From an uncultured Bacteroidales bacterium (GTDB lineage Bacteria > Bacteroidota > Bacteroidia > Bacteroidales > UBA4417), in NCBI GenBank assembly GCA_903887815.1, contig CAISRK010000490.1, positions 1 to 41,401 on the forward strand: a DNA stretch of 41,401 nt, given 5' to 3'. The translations under genes were made by a program, and so were the position numbers. Positions 25,871 through 32,764 of this stretch are shown one piece after another (the first letter of the stretch is position 1; every line of letters starts with the position of its first letter). The notes beneath the pieces were generated by a model, which ran no database searches, had not been told where the DNA came from, and saw only the letters and a list, made by a program, of their open reading frames with translations.

Positions 25871-25914
25871 GGATTTGCAATCCACTTCCCGTGAGCACCG
25901 GATTTGCGATCCGG
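25871..25914. repeat. Two REP-like palindromes upstream of mutY
   Basis: GGATT-TGC-AATCC at 25871-25883 and CCGGAT-TTGCG-ATCCGG at 25898-25914 share the GGATTTGCRATCC core. They lie in the divergent spacer between the S9 peptidase and mutY, which otherwise shows no gene in its 265 bases. Confidence 0.6.
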
Positions 25915-25974
25915 AAGTAATGAAAAAAATCAACGGCTTATAAAGTCTTTTCAGGCATATTCGATACTTGTGAA

Positions 25975-25982
25975 TACTTTTG
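25975..25982 (+). promoter_or_regulatory. Putative -7 promoter element of mutY
   Basis: TACTTTTG matches TAnnTTTG and ends only 8 bases before the mutY ATG at 25991. If used, the transcript would be nearly leaderless. It also argues against the in-frame TTG at 25904. Confidence 0.5.
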
Positions 25983-25990
25983 TGCACATT

Positions 25991-27058
25991 ATGAATCTAT
26001 CTGAATCCCTTCTCGCCTGGTACGATATGAACAAACGCCCCCTTCCCTGGCGCGAAACACGCGATCCCTATAAAATCTGGCTCTCCGAGGTTATTCTCCA
26101 GCAAACCCGCATTGCCCAGGGAACAGATTATTATCACCGTTTTCTTTCAGCTTTTCCTGGTGTACACAGCCTTGCAGCAGCAGCCGAACAGGATGTGTTG
26201 AAACTCTGGCAGGGGCTGGGCTATTATTCCCGTGCAAGAAATATGCATTATACGGCTATACAGATAGTTGAAAAATTCAATGGGGTTTTCCCTCAAACAA
26301 CTGAGGGACTAAAGAAACTGAAAGGTATTGGGGAGTATACTGCTGCCGCCATTGCATCCATTTGTTTTGATGAGCCTGTTGCCGTACTCGATGGCAACGT
26401 AGCACGCCTTATTTCGCGCCTCTTTGCTTTTGAAAAAGCGGTGGATACAAACATCGGCCGTTCCGGAATTACAGCCCTGGCTAATACTTTGATGGATAAA
26501 CATAATCCCGGCACATTCAATCAGGCAATGATGGAAATCGGTGCCCTGGTTTGTACACCAAAAAGTCCATCATGCAACGAATGCCCTCTGGCTTTCGGCT
26601 GCAAAGCTCTAAACCAGAATAAAACCGGATATTTCCCGGTAAAAACGCCAAAGAAAGCACCTACAGCCAGGTATATGAATTACCTCGTGATCGGTTTTAA
26701 CCAGCATGGTGAAGATTTTATCCTGATGCGTAAACGAACCGGGAACGACATCTGGAAAAATATGTACGATTTCCCGTGTGTGGAAACTTCAAACCTGACT
26801 GACCCTGCTGTGATTATTGAACAAATTGACAAAGAGGGTTATGCGTTCGGAATTCCATTTGTAATTAAAAAAATATCAGGCGAATATATCCACCAGCTTT
26901 CGCACCGCAGGCTGATTGTAAGGTTTATACAGCTTGAGTTGCTGGGAAAGCCGGAAATGACCGGTGATGTAAAACCTGTCAGAAAAGATCTGATTACCGT
27001 ATTACCTCTGCCCAGACTTATCGACAGGTACCTTGCTGATTTGTTCAGCCAGTCCTGA
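25991..27058 (+). CDS. mutY: A/G-specific adenine DNA glycosylase
   Basis: Removes adenine mispaired with 8-oxoguanine in base excision repair. Numbering is from the ATG at 25991 (355 residues). The helix-hairpin-helix is LKGIGEYTAAAIASICF. The catalytic glutamate is E33 in SEVILQQTR and the catalytic aspartate is D134 in VLDGNVAR. A [4Fe-4S] cluster is formed by C188, C195, C198 and C204 (C-x6-C-x2-C-x5-C). The C-terminal part (about 225-350) is the NUDIX-like domain that recognises oxoG. It heads the block mutY-ssb-gldE-gldD, an order conserved in many Bacteroidota. Confidence 0.96.
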   Translation: MNLSESLLAWYDMNKRPLPWRETRDPYKIWLSEVILQQTRIAQGTDYYHRFLSAFPGVHSLAAAAEQDVLKLWQGLGYYSRARNMHYTAIQIVEKFNGVFPQTTEGLKKLKGIGEYTAAAIASICFDEPVAVLDGNVARLISRLFAFEKAVDTNIGRSGITALANTLMDKHNPGTFNQAMMEIGALVCTPKSPSCNECPLAFGCKALNQNKTGYFPVKTPKKAPTARYMNYLVIGFNQHGEDFILMRKRTGNDIWKNMYDFPCVETSNLTDPAVIIEQIDKEGYAFGIPFVIKKISGEYIHQLSHRRLIVRFIQLELLGKPEMTGDVKPVRKDLITVLPLPRLIDRYLADLFSQS

Positions 27059-27137
27059 TAGGTTTTGGCGGCCTGACTTGTGCCGCCCTCACAACGAATA
27101 TTTATCAACACTACAGCATCAAGGTTTTAAAATGGAG

Positions 27138-27145
27138 TACATTTG
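27138..27145 (+). promoter_or_regulatory. Putative -7 promoter element of ssb within a palindrome
   Basis: TACATTTG matches TAnnTTTG and lies 36 bases before the ssb ATG. It sits inside the palindrome AGTAC-ATTT-GTACT (27136-27149), a possible operator. Confidence 0.55.
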
Positions 27146-27181
27146 TACTACTTTAAAATATTAATCTACAATCAAAGTATT

Positions 27182-27643
27182 ATGGCAAGAGGCGTTAACA
27201 AAGTAATCCTGGTTGGTAACCTGGGAAAAGATCCTGAAGTTCAATCATTCGACACGTATAAGAAAGCTGCCTTTTCGCTGGCGACAACCGAATTCTCGCG
27301 CGATAAGGAAGGCAACGAAGTTCAGCATACCGAATGGCACAATATTGTGATGTGGCGCGGCCTGGCCGAAATTGCCGAGCAGTTCCTTCACAAGGGAAGC
27401 CAGGTTTACGTAGAAGGTAAAATCCGCACCCGTTCGTTCGATGGCAAAGATGGCCAGAAGAAATATATCACTGAAATACAGGCCGATAATCTTGTTTTGC
27501 TTGGTGGAAGGAAGGAAGCCGGAAACGAAACCTATCAGCCGGCGCAGAATTCCGGTTCGAACGGGCACCCGGCACAGCCTGTTGTTCCTCCTATAACTGA
27601 GCCAACGCCACAGCAGAACGATCATGAGGATCTGCCATTCTAG
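27182..27643 (+). CDS. ssb: Single-stranded DNA-binding protein
   Basis: Coats single-stranded DNA in replication and repair. It is 153 residues from the ATG at 27182 (MARGVNKVILVGNLGKDPEV), the classic start; the open frame upstream precedes the promoter. The OB fold covers about residues 1-110, followed by a Pro/Gln/Asn-rich linker and the acidic protein-docking tail HEDLPF. It lies 123 bases after mutY and 98 bases before gldE, with its own promoter and a very strong terminator, so it is probably transcribed alone. Confidence 0.96.
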   Translation: MARGVNKVILVGNLGKDPEVQSFDTYKKAAFSLATTEFSRDKEGNEVQHTEWHNIVMWRGLAEIAEQFLHKGSQVYVEGKIRTRSFDGKDGQKKYITEIQADNLVLLGGRKEAGNETYQPAQNSGSNGHPAQPVVPPITEPTPQQNDHEDLPF

Positions 27644-27660
27644 TTACATTTAGGGTTAAG

Positions 27661-27696
27661 AAATAAGCGAGCGGACAATGTCCGCTCGCTTATTTT
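27661..27696 (+). terminator. Strong rho-independent terminator after ssb
   Basis: Near-perfect arms of about 15-17 bases (left AAATAAGCGAGCGGACA at 27661-27677) with a minimal loop are followed by TTTT. It lies 17 bases after the ssb stop. The gldE promoter begins 12 bases later. Confidence 0.85.
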
Positions 27697-27707
27697 ACTA
27701 CTTTTAC

Positions 27708-27715
27708 TATCTTTG
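27708..27715 (+). promoter_or_regulatory. Putative -7 promoter element of gldE
   Basis: TATCTTTG matches TAnnTTTG and lies 26 bases before the GTG start of gldE, just after the ssb terminator. Confidence 0.6.
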
Positions 27716-27741
27716 CACCTTAAAATCAATTACTTCACACC

Positions 27742-29097
27742 GTGGCCGACCCACTCCCCGATGCGTTTTTCGCATTTATATTGTTAAATCTCTCTTCATC
27801 TGCCCTGGCTTCGTCAGCCGGTTTTGTTGCCGGGATACTTTCAATTATTATTCTCCTTCTATGTTCTGCCGGGGCTTCAGCCTCCGAAACCGCATTTTTC
27901 TCCTTGTCGCCATCGCAACTGAACGAGATCAGGTCGTCGAAATCCACCCCGCACAAACGTATTGTTCACCTGCTCGAGAATTCGAAACTCCTGCTGGCAA
28001 CTATATTAATTACTAACAACCTGGTAAATGTCGGAGTTGTAATAATTACAACCTTCCTGGTAAACCATTATTTAGACTTTTCGATGAACCCGCTTCTTGG
28101 GTTTCTTTTCCAGGTGGTAATAATCACTTCATTTCTCCTTTTGTTCGGGGAAATCATGCCGAAAGTATTTGCCACCCGCAAGCCGGTGAAAATAGCTGCC
28201 TTTCTTTCTTTCCCGCTTACCGTGGTGCAAAGAATATTATACCCGTTAAGCCGACTGCTTCTGAGTTCAACACGGTTTATCGATAAACGACAGGCCTTTC
28301 AGAATCACAATATCACACTCGACGATATTTCGAATGCCATTGATATTACTGCCGACGGAAAGGTGGATGCCGACGATCGCAAGATCATGAAAAGCATTAC
28401 CCGTTTCGGGGCGATAAACGCCCGCGAAATTATGAGCCCAAGGGTCGATATTACTGCAATCGAGAATACAGCTTCTTACGCAGAAGTTCAAAAAACGATT
28501 GTCGAATCAGGCTATTCGCGCATACCGGTTTACAACGATACTCCCGATACCATTACCGGCATTCTGTATATCAAAGACCTGTTGCCGCATCTTTCAGAAA
28601 GAGATTCGTTCGTATGGACGAAACTGGTTCGGCCGCCTTTTTTTATTCCTGAAAACAAACCCATTAACGACCTCCTGCAGGAGTTCCAGGAGAAAAAAAT
28701 ACATATGGCCGTTGTCGTCGACGAATATGGAGGAACATCGGGACTTATAACGCTTGAGGATATAATCGAAGAAATCGTGGGTGAAATCAACGACGAATTC
28801 GATATTGAGGCAGATAATACCTTTTATACGCGTATCGATGATCAGAATTACGTTTTTGAAGGGAAAACAACCATAAACGATATGTGCCGGGTTTTAGCTA
28901 TTGACGACCGTATTTTCGATGAAGCCAAGGGCGAAAGCGAATCCCTTGCTGGACTTATTCTGGAACTCGCAGGTAAATTACCTTCAGTAGGCGAGGAGTT
29001 TGTTTTTGGCGAATTTACATTCCGTATCGAAGCTGCCGACAAACGAAGGTTAAAAAAGATTAAAATCACAATACCTGACACGAAGGTTCCTGTTTGA
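27742..29097 (+). CDS. gldE: Gliding motility-associated protein GldE (CNNM/CBS-domain membrane protein)
   Basis: A 451-residue membrane protein of the hemolysin-C/CorC-like family. The N-terminal DUF21 region has about four hydrophobic segments (residues 5-155, including ASASETAFFSLSPSQL). A CBS pair follows around 205-330 (MSPRVDITAIE, SGYSRIPVYNDT, MAVVVDEYGGTSGLITLEDIIEEIVGEI, read in parts), then the C-terminal CorC/HlyC domain. The start is a GTG at 27742: an in-frame stop at 27721 and no ATG in between leave no alternative. Placement directly before gldD identifies it as GldE, which in Flavobacterium supports gliding together with GldD. A general ion-transport role for the fold is possible. 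Confidence 0.92.
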   Translation: MADPLPDAFFAFILLNLSSSALASSAGFVAGILSIIILLLCSAGASASETAFFSLSPSQLNEIRSSKSTPHKRIVHLLENSKLLLATILITNNLVNVGVVIITTFLVNHYLDFSMNPLLGFLFQVVIITSFLLLFGEIMPKVFATRKPVKIAAFLSFPLTVVQRILYPLSRLLLSSTRFIDKRQAFQNHNITLDDISNAIDITADGKVDADDRKIMKSITRFGAINAREIMSPRVDITAIENTASYAEVQKTIVESGYSRIPVYNDTPDTITGILYIKDLLPHLSERDSFVWTKLVRPPFFIPENKPINDLLQEFQEKKIHMAVVVDEYGGTSGLITLEDIIEEIVGEINDEFDIEADNTFYTRIDDQNYVFEGKTTINDMCRVLAIDDRIFDEAKGESESLAGLILELAGKLPSVGEEFVFGEFTFRIEAADKRRLKKIKITIPDTKVPV

Positions 29098-29207
29098 TTA
29101 ATCATTACCGGGTTCATTCCGGTTAATGGATTATCCCGGGCAAACCGATAAATACAGCAGGCAATAAACATCTGCCACAAACGTTTTTACATTGAAAATT
29201 CCCGGAA

Positions 29208-29837
29208 ATGTTAAGCACAAAATCATCCTGTAACCGGTTAAAACAACTGGGATCAATAAAATTTATACTTTTTCTCCTTGTAAGCGGCGGGTTGTTTAGT
29301 GTTTCGTCATGCGACAACAACTATACACCAAAACCAAGGGGTTATTTCCGGATTGCACTTCCTGAAAAAAAGTATGTGCTGCTCGATTCCATCTATCCTT
29401 ATTCGTTCGAATACCCGGCAACTGCGGTTATAACCAACGATCCGCTTTCGCCACAGGAAAAAAACTGGATCAATATCGAAATGCCGGCATTTCACGGCCG
29501 TATTCACATCAGCTACAAGCCCTTATCCGACAAAAAGAGCCTTGCTACCTATACTGAAGATACCCGCACTCTTGCATTAAAACACATGTCGAAATCAAGC
29601 GGAATAAGGCAGATTGCTATCAATGACCCGAAACGCAGAGTGTACGGACTGGTATATGAAATAAACGGCCTGGGAGCGGCTTCCCCCTACCAGTTCTATC
29701 TTACCGACAGCACAAGCCATTTTATGCGGGGTTCGCTTTACTTCGATGTTATTCCCAACAACGATTCGCTCGCACCGGTAATCGATTTTGTAAAAACAGA
29801 TATTCAACACCTGTTCGAAACCATTAACTGGAAATAG
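29208..29837 (+). CDS. gldD: Gliding motility lipoprotein GldD
   Basis: A 209-residue lipoprotein. The signal region ends in a lipobox with the acylated cysteine at C35 (FSVSSC). The start of the mature part contains YTPKPRGYFRI, the hallmark of GldD. Its role in Flavobacterium gliding and T9SS function is established genetically, but its mechanism is not. The ATG at 29208 lies 110 bases after gldE, with no clear promoter between them, so co-transcription is likely. The PKD protein with a T9SS tail at 17.3-19.1 kb shows that a T9SS is present in the genome, giving GldD a context. Confidence 0.92.
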   Translation: MLSTKSSCNRLKQLGSIKFILFLLVSGGLFSVSSCDNNYTPKPRGYFRIALPEKKYVLLDSIYPYSFEYPATAVITNDPLSPQEKNWINIEMPAFHGRIHISYKPLSDKKSLATYTEDTRTLALKHMSKSSGIRQIAINDPKRRVYGLVYEINGLGAASPYQFYLTDSTSHFMRGSLYFDVIPNNDSLAPVIDFVKTDIQHLFETINWK

Positions 29838-29890
29838 AATCAAGATCATCTTCTCAGATTGCCTGACACGGCATAAGTTTACTCCCTGCA

Positions 29891-29952
29891 GCAATTTATT
29901 TTTCATGAATCCACTCTGAGGATATCCGTTCCCCGAAAAGAAAATAAATTGC
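29891..29952. repeat. 12-bp perfect inverted repeat with 38-base loop
   Basis: Arms GCAATTTATTTT (29891-29902) and AAAATAAATTGC (29941-29952) are exact complements. It lies 54 bases after gldD. No T-run follows the right arm on the plus strand, so termination is uncertain; it could be a long stem in the gldD 3' end. Confidence 0.7.
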
Positions 29953-30059
29953 TTGCTGACTGCTGGTTTGCCGCCATTTAAGCATTCTTATACTTCCAAC
30001 ATTTTAACTGGCTGAAACCAATACCAACTTACCTGGTTTGAAGATAAAAAGATAAACAG

Positions 30060-30067
30060 TACTTTTG
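30060..30067 (+). promoter_or_regulatory. Putative -7 promoter element of cysD
   Basis: TACTTTTG matches TAnnTTTG. It overlaps two direct copies of AGTACTTT starting at 30058 and 30069, one helical turn (11 bases) apart, which may bind a regulator. A leader of about 175 bases follows. Confidence 0.55.
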
Positions 30068-30247
30068 CAGTACTTTGTCGGAACCTATATTGTTTAATCG
30101 GGGTAATTTTTTTGGATACTTTGAATTTAAGTGGACAGGGAACAACCGGCATCAAACCGTTTTATGCCATCACGCTCCGAACAGCAGGTCTTAACCTGTT
30201 GACCGGCTTCTTGACACTAAAAATTATTACCAACAACCTGTATCAGC

Positions 30248-31153
30248 ATGACCAACTACAATCTTTCACACCTCGACGAACTTGAAAGCGAATCCATATT
30301 CGTGATCCGCGAAGTGGCAGCACAGTTCGAGCGCCCGGCAATATTGTTTTCGGGAGGCAAGGATAGCATTGTAATGACATACCTTGCCCGAAAGGCATTC
30401 TGGCCGGCAAAAATCCCTTTTCCTCTGCTACATGTCGATACCGGTCACAACTTCCAGGAAACCATCGATTACCGCGATAACCTGGTAAAAGAACTCGGAG
30501 TTAAGCTTGTGGTAGGATCGGTGCAGGAATCGATCGATACGGGCCGGGTGGTAGAAGAAAAAGGATACAGCGCAAGCCGCAACCTGCTCCAAACGGTTAC
30601 TTTACTCGACAATATCGAAAAATACAAATTCGACGCCTGCATGGGTGGAGGCCGCCGTGATGAGGAAAAAGCACGTGCCAAAGAACGTTTCTTTTCGCAT
30701 CGTGATGAATTCGGTCAATGGGACCCAAAAAACCAGCGCCCGGAACTCTGGAATATCTTCAACGGACGCAAACATATAGGCGAACATTTCAGGGTATTCC
30801 CGATCAGCAACTGGACCGAAATGGATGTGTGGCAATACATCCTGAAGGAAAGCATCCCTATGCCAAGCATTTATTACACGCATCAACGCGAGGCCTTCCT
30901 CCGCGACGGCGTTTGGCTTGCCAATGCGCCATTCATGAAACTGAAACCGAACGAAAAATTAGAAATCCGAACCGTACGTTGCCGCACTATAGGCGATGTT
31001 TCGTGTACCGGCCTTAACCTGTCGACCGCCAACTCACTCGAAGAAATTATTGCCGAAATTGCTGCAACCAGGGTAACCGAACGCGGCAACCGTGCCGATG
31101 ACCTGCGCAGCGAAGCTGCCATGGAGGACAGGAAAAAGGAAGGGTATTTTTAG
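30248..31153 (+). CDS. cysD: Sulfate adenylyltransferase subunit 2
   Basis: The catalytic subunit of ATP sulfurylase, which makes adenosine phosphosulfate (APS) from sulfate and ATP. The PP-loop SGGKDS is at residues 35-40, followed by LLHVDTGHNFQET. GGGRRDEEKARAKERFFS and the C-terminal RCRTIGDVSCTGL are conserved in CysD. The length of 301 residues is normal. cysN, its GTPase partner, follows after an unusually long 208-base repeat-filled spacer. No cysC, cysH or reductase gene is present nearby, so the rest of sulfate reduction must be encoded elsewhere. Confidence 0.96.
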   Translation: MTNYNLSHLDELESESIFVIREVAAQFERPAILFSGGKDSIVMTYLARKAFWPAKIPFPLLHVDTGHNFQETIDYRDNLVKELGVKLVVGSVQESIDTGRVVEEKGYSASRNLLQTVTLLDNIEKYKFDACMGGGRRDEEKARAKERFFSHRDEFGQWDPKNQRPELWNIFNGRKHIGEHFRVFPISNWTEMDVWQYILKESIPMPSIYYTHQREAFLRDGVWLANAPFMKLKPNEKLEIRTVRCRTIGDVSCTGLNLSTANSLEEIIAEIAATRVTERGNRADDLRSEAAMEDRKKEGYF

Positions 31154-31260
31154 GACAAGGCGAGCGGGAGACAAGGCGAGGGGCGACAGGGTGATGGGAA
31201 AATAGGGCGACAAGGAGAAGGGAGAAAATGATGGATGGCGGATGTAAGATCGCGAAACGC
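31154..31260. repeat. Degenerate heptad tract starting at the cysD stop codon
   Basis: G-rich 7-base words (GACAAGG, GGCGAGG, GGCGACA and relatives) begin on the base after the cysD stop. Near 31229-31250, GAT recurs in register. Divergent but still mostly period seven. Confidence 0.6.
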
Positions 31261-31279
31261 TGGAACCCTTTAATCTTTT

Positions 31280-31354
31280 GAACGCGCGCAGCGCATTGAA
31301 CCAGGAACATTGAACAACGAACATTGAACGCGCGAAGCGCATTGAACCAGGAAC
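31280..31354. repeat. Heptad tract and 29-bp direct repeat before cysN
   Basis: A 29-base unit starting GAACGCGCG occurs at 31280-31308 and 31326-31354 with one mismatch. Between them, 7-base words ending in GAA (CATTGAA, CCAGGAA, CAACGAA) begin at 31294, 31301, 31308, 31315 and 31322. The tract ends 7 bases before the cysN ATG. Confidence 0.85.
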
Positions 31355-31361
31355 TAATAAA

Positions 31362-32633
31362 ATGACCGATTTTTCATCCAAAGGATACCTGAATATGGAG
31401 CTGTTACGTTTTACGACAGCCGGAAGTGTTGACGATGGCAAGAGTACGCTTATCGGAAGGCTTTTATACGACAGCAAATCGATTTTTGAAGATCAGCTCG
31501 AAGCTGTAAAACGTGCCAGTATCCAACGCGGAAATGAGCATATAAACCTTGCCCTTGTAACCGACGGGCTTCGTGCCGAACGCGAACAAGGCATAACCAT
31601 TGACGTGGCTTACCGCTATTTTGCAACACCCAAACGCAAGTTTATCATTGCCGACACTCCCGGTCATATACAGTATACCCGTAATATGGTTACCGGTGCA
31701 TCCACCGCCAATGCCGCCCTCATCCTGATTGACGCACGCAACGGTGTAACCGAGCAAACCTATCGCCATACCTACATTGCAACCCTGCTGCAAATCCCGC
31801 ATATCATTATCTGCATCAATAAAATGGACCTGGTAGGTTACAGCAAGGAAGTGTACGACGAAATACAGGACAAATTTGTTGCTTTTGCGCTGAAACTAGG
31901 GGTAAAAGACTTCCGCTTTGTTCCTATAAGCGCTTTGCACGGCGACAATGTGGTTGAGCCATCCGACAACATGAACTGGTTCCAGGGAACACTGCTCGAT
32001 GTACTCGAAACCCTGCCTATCGACCACGATTACAACCTTACCGATGCCCGTTTCCCTGTTCAGTATGTGATCAGGCCGATTTCCGACGAATATCACGATT
32101 ACCGGGGCTATGCCGGCCGCGTCGACGGAGGTGTTTTTAAACCAGGTGAACAGGTGATGATACTGCCCGGAGGTTTTCATACAACCATCAAATCCGTTGA
32201 ACTCCAGGATAAGCAGTTGGAACAGGCTTTCCCGCCTATGTCGGTTACCATGCAGCTTGCTGATGATATTGATATAAGCCGGGGCGACATGATCGTAAAA
32301 GCGGATAACCGCCCTCAGGTGAGCCAGGATATTACAATGATGGTTTGCTGGATGAGCCCGCGCCCTTTGCAGATTGACGGGAAATATGCACTTAAACATA
32401 CCACCCGCGATGTTCGCTGCCTCGTTAAAGAAGTTCATTACAAGGTGAATGTCAATACGATCGAACAGATTACCAGCGATACCGAAGTGAAGATGAATGA
32501 CATTGCCCGCATTACCATTCGTACCACCAAACCCTTGCTTTTCGACTCCTACCGCCAGAACCGGATTACCGGTGCCGTTATTTTTATCGACGAGGGAACC
32601 AACGAAACCGTCGGGGTTGGAATGATTGAATAA
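31362..32633 (+). CDS. cysN: Sulfate adenylyltransferase subunit 1 (GTPase)
   Basis: The regulatory GTPase subunit of ATP sulfurylase; GTP hydrolysis drives APS synthesis by CysD. EF-Tu-like G motifs are G1 GSVDDGKST at residues 21-29, G3 DTPGHIQYTRNM near residue 97 and G4 NKMDLVG near 152. Beta-barrel domains 2 and 3 follow. The length of 423 residues shows that no APS-kinase (CysC) domain is fused. The ATG at 31362 follows the repeat tract directly; no TAnnTTTG box was seen in the spacer, so it should be read through from cysD. Confidence 0.96.
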   Translation: MTDFSSKGYLNMELLRFTTAGSVDDGKSTLIGRLLYDSKSIFEDQLEAVKRASIQRGNEHINLALVTDGLRAEREQGITIDVAYRYFATPKRKFIIADTPGHIQYTRNMVTGASTANAALILIDARNGVTEQTYRHTYIATLLQIPHIIICINKMDLVGYSKEVYDEIQDKFVAFALKLGVKDFRFVPISALHGDNVVEPSDNMNWFQGTLLDVLETLPIDHDYNLTDARFPVQYVIRPISDEYHDYRGYAGRVDGGVFKPGEQVMILPGGFHTTIKSVELQDKQLEQAFPPMSVTMQLADDIDISRGDMIVKADNRPQVSQDITMMVCWMSPRPLQIDGKYALKHTTRDVRCLVKEVHYKVNVNTIEQITSDTEVKMNDIARITIRTTKPLLFDSYRQNRITGAVIFIDEGTNETVGVGMIE

Positions 32634-32671
32634 TCTGAATCCTTATCCTATTTCATGTTTTTAATTGTGTA

Positions 32672-32694
32672 GGTTGATTTTGTATCAACCTTTT
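32672..32694 (+). terminator. Terminator after cysN
   Basis: Arms GGTTGAT (32672-32678) and ATCAACC (32684-32690) with a 5-base loop, followed by TTTT, 39 bases after the cysN stop. Confidence 0.7.
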
Positions 32695-32698
32695 ACTC

Positions 32699-32706
32699 TA
32701 TTTTTG
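32699..32706 (+). promoter_or_regulatory. Putative -7 promoter element of the C69 dipeptidase gene
   Basis: TATTTTTG matches TAnnTTTG, directly after the cysN terminator and 58 bases before the ATG at 32765. Confidence 0.55.
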
Positions 32707-32764
32707 CCCTCAAATTTTTTCATTCCTGACATTCGGACAATCATTTAACTTAGAATACTACTCT

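Larger units (their letters stand above)
29838..30247. other. 410-base gap between gldD and cysD
   Basis: It holds a long inverted repeat (29891-29952), the cysD promoter (30060-30067) and a roughly 175-base cysD leader with small hairpins (30148-30168 and 30183-30200). No ORF and no known riboswitch pattern were recognised. Confidence 0.6.

Noticed and set aside
25904-25990. TTG start and 29-residue extension of MutY
   Set aside because: It lies in the REP-like palindromes and upstream of the TAnnTTTG element; MutY proteins start close to the MNLSESLLAWY segment.
30070-30247. SAM or other known riboswitch before cysD
   Set aside because: No recognisable conserved core of the S-box or SAM-II types was seen.
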